Shown: positions 41,161 through 49,046 of the stretch, one piece after another
Numbering within the stretch: the first letter of the stretch is position 1
Layout: each line of letters opens with the position of its first letter
Assembly: GCF_033441515.1 (NCBI RefSeq)
Contig: NZ_JAWQJT010000003.1
Coordinates: 1,922,001 to 1,986,000 of the forward strand
Reading direction: 5' to 3'
DNA from: Amycolatopsis solani
GTDB taxonomy: Bacteria; Actinomycetota; Actinomycetes; Mycobacteriales; Pseudonocardiaceae
Length of the DNA stretch: 64,000 nucleotides
Made by a program: the position numbers and the translations under genes
Notes under the pieces: generated by a model
Told to the model about the DNA's origin: nothing
What the model saw: the letters and a program-made list of their open reading frames with translations, nothing else
Databases searched by the model: none

Positions 41161-42120
41161 TCAGCCCTTGCGCTTCTCGACCGCTTCGGTCAGCTGCGGC
41201 GCGACGTTGAACAGGTCGCCAACGATGCCGAAGTCGGCGATCTCGAAGATCGGCGCCTCCGGGTCCTTGTTGACGGCGATGATCGTCTTCGACGTCTGCA
41301 TGCCGGCGCGGTGCTGGATCGCGCCGGAGATGCCGAGCGCGATGTACAGCTGCGGCGACACGGTCTTGCCGGTCTGGCCCACCTGGAACTGCGCCGGGTA
41401 GTAGCCGGAGTCGACAGCGGCACGCGAAGCGCCGACAGCCGCGCCGAGCGAGTCGGCCAGCTTCTCGACGACGTCGAACTTCTCCGCCGAGCCGACGCCA
41501 CGACCACCGGAGACCACGATCGAGGCCTCGGTCAGCTCCGGACGGTCACCGCCGGTCACCGGCTCGACGCCGGTGATCTTGGTGGCCTTGGCGGCGTCGA
41601 CCGCGGGGATCTCGACGGTCTCCTCGGCCGCCGCGCCCTCGGCCGGCTCGGCCTCGACCGCGCCCGGCCGGATGGACACGACCGGCGAGCCCTTCGCAGA
41701 CTTGGACTTCACCGAGAACGCGCCACCGAAGATGGACTGGTCGATGACGCCGTCGCCGTTGACGCCCACCGCGTCGTAGATCAGCCCGGAGCCCAGGCGC
41801 ACGGCCAGGCGGGCGGCGACCTCCTTGCCCTCACCGCTGGCGGTGACGAGCACGGCGGCCGGGGACGCCTGCTGCGCGAGCGCGGCGAGCACGTCCACCT
41901 TCGGCGTGACCAGGTAGTTCGCGGCGTCGTCGCCTTCCGCGACATACACCTTGGCGGCGCCGTGCGCGGCGAGCGCTTCCTTCGCCTTGGCGGCGGTCCC
42001 GGTCGGGCCGACGACGACGGCCGACGGCTCACCGAGCGCGCGGGCGGCGGTCAGCAGCTCGAGCGTGACCTTCTTGACCTCACCGTCGACGTGGTCGACG
42101 AGGACGAGTACTTCAGCCAT
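41161..42120 (-). CDS. etfA: Electron transfer flavoprotein alpha subunit
   Basis: EtfA carries FAD and passes electrons from acyl-CoA dehydrogenases to a membrane quinone reductase. The 319-residue product shows the C-terminal FAD signature [19 protein letters not shown] near residue 262 and [20 protein letters not shown] near 284, plus [12 protein letters not shown] near 208. A short acidic insertion ([19 protein letters not shown]) near 150 is seen in actinobacterial versions. ATG 42120 is clear. It follows etfB by 29 bp and ends at a strong terminator; the pair matches fixB-fixA (Rv3028c-Rv3029c). Confidence 0.95.
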   Translation of the reverse strand: MAEVLVLVDHVDGEVKKVTLELLTAARALGEPSAVVVGPTGTAAKAKEALAAHGAAKVYVAEGDDAANYLVTPKVDVLAALAQQASPAAVLVTASGEGKEVAARLAVRLGSGLIYDAVGVNGDGVIDQSIFGGAFSVKSKSAKGSPVVSIRPGAVEAEPAEGAAAEETVEIPAVDAAKATKITGVEPVTGGDRPELTEASIVVSGGRGVGSAEKFDVVEKLADSLGAAVGASRAAVDSGYYPAQFQVGQTGKTVSPQLYIALGISGAIQHRAGMQTSKTIIAVNKDPEAPIFEIADFGIVGDLFNVAPQLTEAVEKRKG

Positions 42121-42149
42121 GTTCTTGATTCCTCCTCGAAGAGCCGTTG

Positions 42150-42935
42150 TCAGATGAGCTTCTGGCCGACCAGGTACTCGGCGACCTTGGTGCCGCCGTC
42201 GCCCTCGTCTTCGGCCTTCTCACCGGCGGTGCGCGGCGGCTTCGGCGAGGACTCGGTCACGGTGGACCACGCGTTGCCGAGGCCGACCTCACCCGCGTCG
42301 ACGCCCAGGTCGGCGATGGTGAACGTCTCGACCGGCTTCTTCTTCGCGGCCATGATGCCCTTGAAGGACGGGTAGCGCGGCTCGTTGATCTTCTCGCCGA
42401 CGCTCACCACCGCGGGCAGGGTCGCCTCGAGGCGGGTCAGGCCGTCCTCGGTCTCGCGGACGGCCTTGATGGTCGTGCCGTCGACGGTGACCTCACGCGC
42501 GTAGGTGACCTGCGGCAGGCCGAGCAGCTCGGCGAGGATCGCGGGGATGGCGCCGCCGCGGCCGTCGGAGGACTCGTTGCCGGCGATGATCAGGTCGTAG
42601 CCTTCGACCTTCGCGATCGCGGCGGCGAGCACCTTGGCGGTGGCGATCGCGTCGGAGCCGTGCAGCGCCTCGTCCGAGACGTGGATGGCCTTGTCGGCGC
42701 CCATGGACAGCGCCTTGCGGATGGCGTCGGTCGCGCGGTCCGGGCCCACCGAGATCACGGTGACTTCGCCCTCGCCCGCTTCCTTGATCTTCAGCGCCTC
42801 TTCGACGGCCTTCTCGTTGATCTCGTCGAGCACGGCGTCGGCGGATTCACGGTCAAGGGTGTGGTCGGTCCCGTTGAGCTTCCGCTCCGAGTAGGTGTCC
42901 GGTACCTGCTTGACCAGGACAACGATGTTCGTCAT
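42150..42935 (-). CDS. etfB: Electron transfer flavoprotein beta subunit
   Basis: EtfB is the AMP-binding partner of EtfA. The 261-residue protein starts NIVVLVKQVPDTYSERKL and contains DEINEKAVEEALKIKE near 41, YDLIIAGNESSDGRGGAIPA near 116 with the AMP-binding GxESxDxxxGxxP pattern, and VSVGEKINEPRYPSFKGIMA near 182. A C-terminal extension (TESSPKPPRTAGEKAEDEGD) appears in actinobacterial forms. ATG 42935 matches the family start. The divergent DegV gene lies 242 bp away across a gap with no clear operator. Confidence 0.95.
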   Translation of the reverse strand: MTNIVVLVKQVPDTYSERKLNGTDHTLDRESADAVLDEINEKAVEEALKIKEAGEGEVTVISVGPDRATDAIRKALSMGADKAIHVSDEALHGSDAIATAKVLAAAIAKVEGYDLIIAGNESSDGRGGAIPAILAELLGLPQVTYAREVTVDGTTIKAVRETEDGLTRLEATLPAVVSVGEKINEPRYPSFKGIMAAKKKPVETFTIADLGVDAGEVGLGNAWSTVTESSPKPPRTAGEKAEDEGDGGTKVAEYLVGQKLI

Positions 42936-43177
42936 GGGTCTGCTTCGACCTCCCGGTTGTGCCCCGCGGACGACCACGGGTCAGTGCTCTACTGGCCGGT
43001 AGATTAGGGCCATTCCGAGCTGAGTACCCGCCGAGGTGACGCCATTCACCTGGATGCGCAATCTAGTGGGACCATCGTCCCGGTAGTTGACCGGTTACCC
43101 CACTTGAACAGCCGTTCGTCCAATCGGACCAACCACGGCCTACTCGCAGTGGATGTCAGGCATTAACCTCCCCCACC

Positions 43178-44023
43178 ATGCCCGCGCGCATCGCCGTCAT
43201 CACCGACTCGAGCTCCTGCCTGCCCGACATCGTCGCCGCCCGCTGGGCGATCGGCGTCGTCCAGATCCAGCTGAACATGGGTGGTCACTTCGACGACGAA
43301 AACCGCTTCGACCGCGGCGACGTGATCGACGCGTTGAGATCGGGGCAGGTCCTCACCACTTCGCCCCCGGATCCGGGGGCGTTCTTCTGGACCTACCAGG
43401 AAGCGGCCGCCGCCGGCGCGACCGCCATCGTCAGCATCCACATCTCCGGCCGCATGTCCGACACCGTCCGCGCGGCCCGGGACGCCGCCCAGCAGGTCCG
43501 CATCCCGGTGCACGTCCTCGACAGCCGCACCACCGGGATGAGCCTGGGCTTCGCCGTGGTGGCGGCGGCACGGGCGGCCGCGGCGGGCGCGGACGCCGGG
43601 CGCGTCATCGACGCCGCCGAACGCCGGTGCACCACCAGCACCGAGTTCATCTACGTCGACACGCTGGAGTACCTCCGCCGGGGCGGCCGGATCGGCGCCG
43701 CGCAGGCGATGATCGGCACCGCGTTCTCGATCAAGCCGCTGCTCACGGTCAAGGACGGCGAGGTCGCGCCGCTGGCCAGGGTCCCCGGCACGCGGCGGGC
43801 ACTGGCCAAGATGGTCGACCTCGCGGTGAAGAAGTCCGGCGGGTTCCGCGCCGACATCGCCGTGACCCGGTTCGGCGCGAGCGACCACGAGCTCGAGATC
43901 GGCAGGCAGATCGAACGCCGGGTGCCCGCGATGGCCGAAAGCATGGTCGTCGAGGCGAGCACGGTCATCGGCGCGCACCTCGGCCCGGGCGCGCTCGGCA
44001 TCACGGTGTCGCCGGTGGGCTGA
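43178..44023 (+). CDS. DegV family fatty-acid-binding protein
   Basis: This 281-residue cytosolic protein has the DegV fold: AVITDSSSCLPDIVAARW at the start, LTTSPPDPGAFFWTYQEA near 60 (lipid-head-contacting TS motif), VSIHISGRMSDTVRAAR near 86, VLDSRTTGMSLGF near 113, and FSIKPLLTVKDGEV near 183. DegV proteins bind long-chain fatty acids, and in Firmicutes homologues FakB delivers them to FakA kinase; no kinase gene lies nearby here. Its last 23 bp overlap the end of a convergent gene. Confidence 0.87.
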   Translation: MPARIAVITDSSSCLPDIVAARWAIGVVQIQLNMGGHFDDENRFDRGDVIDALRSGQVLTTSPPDPGAFFWTYQEAAAAGATAIVSIHISGRMSDTVRAARDAAQQVRIPVHVLDSRTTGMSLGFAVVAAARAAAAGADAGRVIDAAERRCTTSTEFIYVDTLEYLRRGGRIGAAQAMIGTAFSIKPLLTVKDGEVAPLARVPGTRRALAKMVDLAVKKSGGFRADIAVTRFGASDHELEIGRQIERRVPAMAESMVVEASTVIGAHLGPGALGITVSPVG

Positions 44024-44426
44024 CCCGCCGGCCCGGAACCAGCAGGACCACGAGCGGGACCACGACGCCGAGCCCGGTCGTCGCGATGATCAGCACCTGG
44101 TCGATCCGCTCGAAGTGCGACACGTGGCCGAGGTGGTAGAGGAAGTGCGGCAGGCCGAACAGCAGTCCCGCCAGACCGGCGAGGCGCCCGACGGCTGTGG
44201 TGCCGATCACGGCGGCGCCGATCAGCAGCGCCGCGAGGGTCAGGTTGAGGCCGCCGAAGTCGCGCAGGAGGTGCTCGTTGAAGGCACCGTCCATGGCGAC
44301 CCAGCCGGTGCGAAACCCGGGAAAGTCCTGGTAAAAGCCCATGGGCGAGATCAATGGCCAAATTCCGACCACGGCCTCGACCAAGCCGAAGAAGACGAGC
44401 AGTACGCGGGTGGTTGTCCGTTGCAT
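44001..44426 (-). CDS. Hypothetical four-segment membrane protein
   Basis: This 141-residue protein has hydrophobic segments near residues 7-25, 61-77, 80-96 and 110-128 and an N-terminal TTRVLLVFFGLVEAVVG helix. The sequence WPLISPMGFYQDFPGFRTGW between segments 1 and 2 recurs in actinobacterial membrane proteins of unknown function. ATG 44426 was chosen; the frame upstream overlaps the divergent gene. Its 3' end overlaps degV by 23 bp, tail to tail. No role is proposed. Confidence 0.65.
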   Translation of the reverse strand: MQRTTTRVLLVFFGLVEAVVGIWPLISPMGFYQDFPGFRTGWVAMDGAFNEHLLRDFGGLNLTLAALLIGAAVIGTTAVGRLAGLAGLLFGLPHFLYHLGHVSHFERIDQVLIIATTGLGVVVPLVVLLVPGRRVSPPATP

Positions 44427-44466
44427 GACGACGGAACGAGACGGCCGGGCCGGACGTGACACCGCT

Positions 44467-45252
44467 ATGGTCGCGCAGGTGACCACCCCAGCCACCCGGG
44501 CCGAAGCGCTGCACCTCACCGGTGAACGGACCGTCCCCGGCATCGCCGAGGAGAACTACTGGTTCAAACGCCACGAAGCCGCGTACGCCGCACTGTTGCC
44601 CCACTGCGCGGACGCGACGGTGCTCGAAGCCGGCTGCGGCGAGGGCTACGGCGCGAGCCTCCTCGCGACGACGGCCCGCCGGGTGCTCGCGCTCGACTAC
44701 GACGTGCCGACCACCGAGCACGTCGCCCGCCGCTACCCCGAGCTCGGCGTCGCGCGGGCGAACCTGGCGTTCCTGCCGGTGCGGGACGGCGCGGTCGACG
44801 TTGTGGCCAACTTCCAGGTCATCGAGCACCTGTGGGACCAGGCGGGGTTCCTCGCCGAGTGCCGGCGGGTCTTGCCGAAAAACGGCAAACTGCTGGTCAC
44901 GACGCCGAACCGGCTGACGTTCACGCCGGACAGCGACACGCCGCTGAACCCGTTCCACACCCGTGAGCTGGCGCCGTCCGAGCTGGCCGGCCTGCTCGAC
45001 GACGCCGGCTTCGAGGTCGAGACGCTGCACGGGCTGCACCACGGCGAGGCCGTGCGCGCACTCGACGAGCGGTACGGCGGTTCGATCATCGACGCCCAGC
45101 TCGACGTGGTCATGGGCGAGCTGCCTGGCCAGGCCGTCTGGCCGGCGGCGTTGCTCGCCGACGTCGCCGCGATCGAGGCGTCCGGGTTCGACATCCACGG
45201 GGACGACCTGGACGAGAGCCTCGACCTGATCGCCGTGGCGGTGCGCCGATGA
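44467..45252 (+). CDS. SAM-dependent methyltransferase (Rv3030-like)
   Basis: This 261-residue class I methyltransferase has the SAM-binding motif ATVLEAGCGEGYGASLLA near residues 50-67, ALDYDVPTTEHVARRYP near 74 and DVVANFQVIEHLWDQAGF near 110. GERTVPGIAEENYWFKRHEAAY near 19 is an N-terminal feature shared with Rv3030. In mycobacteria Rv3030 lies in the methylglucose lipopolysaccharide cluster and is thought to methylate glucose residues (from memory). GH57 and GT4 genes follow, supporting such a role here. ATG 44467 is used; GTG 44479 (VTTPATRA) is also possible. The stop overlaps the GH57 start. Confidence 0.85.
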   Translation: MVAQVTTPATRAEALHLTGERTVPGIAEENYWFKRHEAAYAALLPHCADATVLEAGCGEGYGASLLATTARRVLALDYDVPTTEHVARRYPELGVARANLAFLPVRDGAVDVVANFQVIEHLWDQAGFLAECRRVLPKNGKLLVTTPNRLTFTPDSDTPLNPFHTRELAPSELAGLLDDAGFEVETLHGLHHGEAVRALDERYGGSIIDAQLDVVMGELPGQAVWPAALLADVAAIEASGFDIHGDDLDESLDLIAVAVRR

Positions 45253-46754
45253 GCGAGGGGACGTTCTGCCTCGTCGTGCACAGCCACCTGCCGTGGCTGC
45301 CGCACCACGGGACCTGGCCGGTCGGCGAAGAATGGCTGTACCAGGCGTGGGCGCACTCGTACCTGCCGATGGTCGACCTGCTCGAGCGGTTCGCCGCCGA
45401 AGGGCGCCGGGACGTGCTGACGCTGGGCGTGACGCCGGTGCTCGCCGCGCAGCTCGACGACCCGTACAGCATCCGCGCGTTCCACGACTGGCTAGGCCAC
45501 TGGCAGCTGCGCGCCCAGCACGCGGCGACGTTGTGGCGCGGCGACCCGCTGCTGCGCGAGCTCGCGGCGGCCGAGCACCGGACCGCGGTCCGCGCCGCCG
45601 ACGAGCTGGGCACGCGCTGGCGGCATGGCTTCTCGCCCATCCTCCGCTCTCTGGTCGAAAATTCGACCATCGAGCTGCTCGGCGGCCCGCTCGCCCACCC
45701 GTTCCAGCCGCTGCTGGACCCTCGGGTGCGCGAGTTCGCGCTGAACGCCGGGCTCGCCGACACGGCGCTGCGGCTCGGGTCGCGGCCCGAGGCGATCTGG
45801 GCACCGGAGTGCGGTTACGCGCCTGGCATGGAAAACGACTACGCCGCCGCCGGCGTGCGGCGGTTCATGGTCGACGGGCCGTCGCTACGCGGCGAGACCT
45901 GGGCCGCGCGGCCGGTCGGGACGAGCGACGTGGTCAGTTTCGGACGAGACCTCGAAGTCACCTACCGCGTCTGGTCGCCGAAGGCCAGCTACCCCGGGCA
46001 CGCCGCATACCGCGACTTCCACACCTGGCAGCACGAAGTCGGGCTGAAGGCGGCCCGGGTCACCGGCAAGACGGTCGAGCCGCAGGACAAGGCGCCGTAC
46101 GACCCGGCGCTCGCCGCGGACGTGCTGCAGGGGCACGTCAAGGACTTCGTCGAAACGGTCGTGACGCGACTGCGTTCGTTGAAGGCGCACCACGGGCGTG
46201 AGGCGCTCGTGGTCGCCGCGTACGACACGGAGCTGTTCGGGCACTGGTGGCACGAAGGGCCGGCCTGGCTGGAAGGCGTGCTGCGGGCGCTGCCCGAGGC
46301 CGGCGTCCGGGTGACGACGCTGAAAGGCGCGATCGAGGCCGGCCACGTCGGTGAGCCGATCGACCTGCCGGCGTCGTCGTGGGGCTCGGGCAAGGACTGG
46401 CGCGTCTGGGACGGCGAGCAGGTCAAGGACATGGTCGAGGCCAACGCGGCGCTCCAGCGTCGGCTGCTCGACCTCGTTGCCGATTTGGCGACAACGGCCC
46501 GGGACACCGTCGCCGACCAGGCCGTGGCCGAGGCGATGCTGGCGCTGCAAAGCGACTGGGCGTTCATGGTCACCAAGGACTCCGCCGCGGATTACGCCCG
46601 GCGCCGCGCGGCGGTGCACACCGAGCGCTTCGACGCGCTGGCCGGGTTGCTGCGCCGCGGCGACCGCGCGCGGGCGGCGGAACTCGCCGCCGCCTACCGC
46701 GCCGACGACGGACCGTTCGGGCACCTCGACGCCCGGGCGCTGAAGCACGACTGA
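45249..46754 (+). CDS. GH57 family alpha-glucan branching-type enzyme (Rv3031-like)
   Basis: This 501-residue GH57 protein acts on alpha-1,4-glucans, making alpha-1,6 branches. Catalytic residues are visible: nucleophile Glu187 in WAPECGYAPG and acid/base Asp326 in AYDTELFGHWW. The start SEGTFCLVVHSHLPWLPHHG holds the conserved HxHLP. Length equals that of branching enzymes and Rv3031. ATG 45249 overlaps the methyltransferase stop by four bases. It probably shapes the alpha-glucan or methylglucose polysaccharide with the GT4 gene further on. Confidence 0.9.
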   Translation: MSEGTFCLVVHSHLPWLPHHGTWPVGEEWLYQAWAHSYLPMVDLLERFAAEGRRDVLTLGVTPVLAAQLDDPYSIRAFHDWLGHWQLRAQHAATLWRGDPLLRELAAAEHRTAVRAADELGTRWRHGFSPILRSLVENSTIELLGGPLAHPFQPLLDPRVREFALNAGLADTALRLGSRPEAIWAPECGYAPGMENDYAAAGVRRFMVDGPSLRGETWAARPVGTSDVVSFGRDLEVTYRVWSPKASYPGHAAYRDFHTWQHEVGLKAARVTGKTVEPQDKAPYDPALAADVLQGHVKDFVETVVTRLRSLKAHHGREALVVAAYDTELFGHWWHEGPAWLEGVLRALPEAGVRVTTLKGAIEAGHVGEPIDLPASSWGSGKDWRVWDGEQVKDMVEANAALQRRLLDLVADLATTARDTVADQAVAEAMLALQSDWAFMVTKDSAADYARRRAAVHTERFDALAGLLRRGDRARAAELAAAYRADDGPFGHLDARALKHD

Positions 46755-46763
46755 AAGGGACCC

Positions 46764-47252
46764 ATGGGCATCCACGAAATTCCGGTCAAGACCCTCGACG
46801 GCCAGGACAGCTCGCTGGGCTCTCTCGCCGGCAAGGCCCTGCTCGTGGTCAACGTCGCGTCGAAGTGCGGCCTGACCCCGCAGTACTCCGGCCTCGAGCG
46901 GCTGCAGGAGCGCTTCGGCGGCCAAGGCTTCTCGGTCGTCGGTTTTCCGTGCAACCAGTTCGCCGGGCAGGAGCCGGGGAGCGCGGACGAGATCCAGACG
47001 TTCTGCTCGACGACCTACGGCGTCACGTTCCCGCTGTTCGAGAAGATCGACGTCAACGGCGAGGGACAGCACCCGCTCTACGCGGAGCTGACCAAGAACG
47101 CCGACGCCGAGGGCGCCGCGGGCGACGTCCAGTGGAACTTCGAGAAGTTCCTGGTCGGCGCGGACGGCGAGGTCCTGGCGCGGTTCCGGCCGCGCACCGA
47201 GCCCGAAGACGAGACCGTCGTCAAGGCCATCGAGGCGGCGCTTCCGGCCTGA
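46764..47252 (+). CDS. Glutathione peroxidase-family thiol peroxidase
   Basis: This 162-residue peroxidase has peroxidatic Cys35 in NVASKCGLTPQYSGLE, Gln69 in FPCNQFAGQEPG, a resolving-type Cys81 in QTFCSTTYG, and the catalytic Trp/Asn in DVQWNFEKFLV near 128. The Cys form (not selenocysteine) probably uses thioredoxin or mycothiol-linked reductants because actinomycetes lack glutathione (general knowledge). It begins nine bases after the GH57 stop, so it may share its transcript, and ends at a perfect hairpin. It is absent from this site in M. tuberculosis. Confidence 0.92.
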   Translation: MGIHEIPVKTLDGQDSSLGSLAGKALLVVNVASKCGLTPQYSGLERLQERFGGQGFSVVGFPCNQFAGQEPGSADEIQTFCSTTYGVTFPLFEKIDVNGEGQHPLYAELTKNADAEGAAGDVQWNFEKFLVGADGEVLARFRPRTEPEDETVVKAIEAALPA

Positions 47253-47257
47253 CACAG

Positions 47258-47283
47258 CGGCGGGGGACGCCGGTCCCCCGCCG
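47258..47283. terminator. Hairpin after the peroxidase gene
   Basis: CGGCGGGGGAC and GTCCCCCGCCG form a perfect 11-bp stem with a GCCG loop, six bases after the peroxidase stop. Confidence 0.75.
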
Positions 47284-47340
47284 TCGCCGGGATTCACCGG
47301 ATCGGCGGGAAACAGCGGCCGTTCGGGTATCACGCAAACG

Positions 47341-47356
47341 CAACCGAAAATGGTTG
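47341..47356. promoter_or_regulatory. Inverted repeat upstream of the His-rich peptide gene
   Basis: CAACC and GGTTG are separated by GAAAAT. The overlapping CGAAAATGGTTGTCG (47345-47359) agrees with my recollection of the actinobacterial Zur box, TGAAAATGATTTTCA, at 11 of 15 positions. A metal-dependent operator is possible; the match is weak. Confidence 0.25.
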
Positions 47357-47470
47357 TCGTGATCCGGACGGGCGGATCGCGGGTGATCAGCCTGCCGTTT
47401 TCCCCTCACCGCACCGAATACTTTTCACGACGCCATTTCGGCGTCGACGTGCGGGAGAAGGGACCCTTTC

Positions 47471-47680
47471 ATGACCACCTCCAGACGCCGGGCCGCGCTG
47501 GCCGCGTTCCCCGTGGCACTCGGGCTGCTGCTGGCCGGCCCCGCGGTGGGGACCGCGTCGGCCGCGCCGGGGTCCACCACGGACGTGCAGGCCCGCCACT
47601 GCCTGCTGCTGTGCGTCGGGCACCACCATCACCACGGGCACGTCCACGTGCTGGGCCTGCACCTCTGGTTGCACCTGTAG
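47471..47680 (+). CDS. Small secreted His-rich peptide
   Basis: This 69-residue frame has a Sec-type signal peptide: RRR at residues 5-7, a hydrophobic core and an ASA cleavage site near residue 31. The mature 38 residues carry HCLLLC and then HHHHHGHVHV followed by LGLHLWLHL, giving ten His and two Cys. Such a peptide could bind zinc, copper or nickel outside the cell (inference). GGGAGAAGG lies 8 bases before the ATG. No homologue is recognised, but the C-L-x-x-C core recurs in the small peptide at 53356-53484. It is flanked by terminators and faces a DUF1479 gene. Confidence 0.6.
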   Translation: MTTSRRRAALAAFPVALGLLLAGPAVGTASAAPGSTTDVQARHCLLLCVGHHHHHGHVHVLGLHLWLHL

Positions 47681-47729
47681 CGGGCCCGCCGCGCCGGGGC
47701 GACGGCCTCCGCCCCGGCGCGGCACCCGT

Positions 47730-48959
47730 TCACAGCCCGAGCTGGTCGCGGCCGACGGCGCTGAGGTCGTCGATCGTGGCCCGGCCGGTCCAGTTCACTT
47801 CGTAGTCTTCGGGCGCGAAATCGCCGGGGCTCGCGCCGGTCAGGAACGCGCGGCCGCATTTCTCGGCGTACGCCGCGTTCTTCGGGCAATGCGGGCTCGC
47901 CGGGATGTACATGACGTTTCCCCACCGATCCGGATTGGTGCCGTCGGCGACCGCGTGAACGACGTCGCCGTGCCACCAGACCGTGTCGCCCGGCTCCACG
48001 TCGGGGATCGACGTCAGCGCCGGCAGCAGGTCGTCGTGGTACTTGTCGTTGACCGGCAACGCTTGTCCGTTGGCCGCGCCGCAGAGGTCGTCGTCGGGGA
48101 TGTCGTCCTGGAGCGCGCGGAGCAGGACGTACGCGATCGCCGACGGGATCGGCACCACGTGCAGCACGCCGTCGCCTTGTCGCATTTCCGACAACGCGGT
48201 CCAGCCCTGGAAAGTGCGGAAGGCCGAGCACATCACCGTCGACGGGTATTCGTCGACTTCCGTGCGGTGGGCGCCGTCCCACGGGTCGTAGGCGCGCCAG
48301 TCGCCGTCGAAGACGTGCCGGAAGACCCGCTGGTAGGCGGGCAGCAGCCAGCGTTCGACCGAGCCGGAGTCGGTGTGGGCGGACAGGCCGAGCGACGCCG
48401 AGCCGGGCGCTCGGCGGCGGATGCGGTCGGGGTAGGCCGTGTCGCGATCGGGGTCGAACCAGACGCGGCCCTCGGACTCGTGCCGCCAGAAAGAGTTCAG
48501 GAACCGCCGGACGGCGACCATGTGCTCGTGCTGGCGCGCTTGGATCTGCGGCTTCGACCAGTACACGGGGTAGATCTGCGGCTGGCCGGAGGCGAGCCCG
48601 GCGAAAACGTCGTCGGCCGGTCCCTGATAGGTGCCGGAGAAGTCGTTGTCCGCGAGGTAGGCGGCGAGCTCGGCGTCCCAGGTCTCGGCCGCTTCGCGGG
48701 TGAAGGTGCCTTTGACGACGGCGCAGCCGCGGCGCCGGATCGCGTCGAGCGTCCGGCCCGGCACGTTGTTTTCGGCGATGTCGCGAAAACGGACGACGGG
48801 AAAGGCGTCCCGGTCGGCGGCGACGGCGTCGACCTCCCGGCGCATCCAGTCCCGGACCCCGGCGAACGCGCCGGCGACGTCGCCGATCCGGGCGCGCAGC
48901 TCGTGTTTGGTCCGCGTGACGGCCTCGGCCATGTTCGCGGGCAGCTCGGTGGTGGTCAT
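47730..48959 (-). CDS. DUF1479 (YbiU-like) putative Fe(II)/2-oxoglutarate oxygenase
   Basis: This 409-residue protein belongs to DUF1479, a family with the double-stranded beta-helix of Fe(II)/2OG oxygenases. The first His and Asp are in LGLSAHTDSGSVERW near residue 195, and the distal His in GDTVWWHGDVVHAV near 327. GQPQIYPVYWSKPQIQARQH near 125 and PDRWGNVMYIPASPHCPKNA near 350 are family hallmarks. The substrate is unknown. It is divergent from a ROK regulator with an AT-rich 87-bp gap, suggesting ROK control. ATG 48959 is the start. Confidence 0.83.
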   Translation of the reverse strand: MTTTELPANMAEAVTRTKHELRARIGDVAGAFAGVRDWMRREVDAVAADRDAFPVVRFRDIAENNVPGRTLDAIRRRGCAVVKGTFTREAAETWDAELAAYLADNDFSGTYQGPADDVFAGLASGQPQIYPVYWSKPQIQARQHEHMVAVRRFLNSFWRHESEGRVWFDPDRDTAYPDRIRRRAPGSASLGLSAHTDSGSVERWLLPAYQRVFRHVFDGDWRAYDPWDGAHRTEVDEYPSTVMCSAFRTFQGWTALSEMRQGDGVLHVVPIPSAIAYVLLRALQDDIPDDDLCGAANGQALPVNDKYHDDLLPALTSIPDVEPGDTVWWHGDVVHAVADGTNPDRWGNVMYIPASPHCPKNAAYAEKCGRAFLTGASPGDFAPEDYEVNWTGRATIDDLSAVGRDQLGL

Positions 48960-48975
48960 CCGGCGTCCTCCATTT

Positions 48976-48999
48976 TTGGTTAGGACTCCTTACTAGAAT
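48976..48999. promoter_or_regulatory. AT-rich divergent promoter/operator between DUF1479 and ROK genes
   Basis: The segment TTGGTTAGGACTCCTTACTA followed by GAAT is markedly less GC-rich than its surroundings. It contains TAGAAT (48994-48999), a good -10 for the ROK gene, and TTAG/CTAG-type half sites like those bound by ROK repressors. The dyad is imperfect, so this is a candidate only. Confidence 0.35.
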
Positions 49000-49046
49000 G
49001 TCCCGGCTACGGTAGCCCCAGTTCCTTCCCCGCCACAAGAGGTGCG

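Noticed and set aside
42936..43177. Regulatory RNA in the etfB-degV gap
   Set aside because: No strong hairpin with a T-run or conserved motif seen; only weak -10-like hexamers such as TAATCT on the minus strand.
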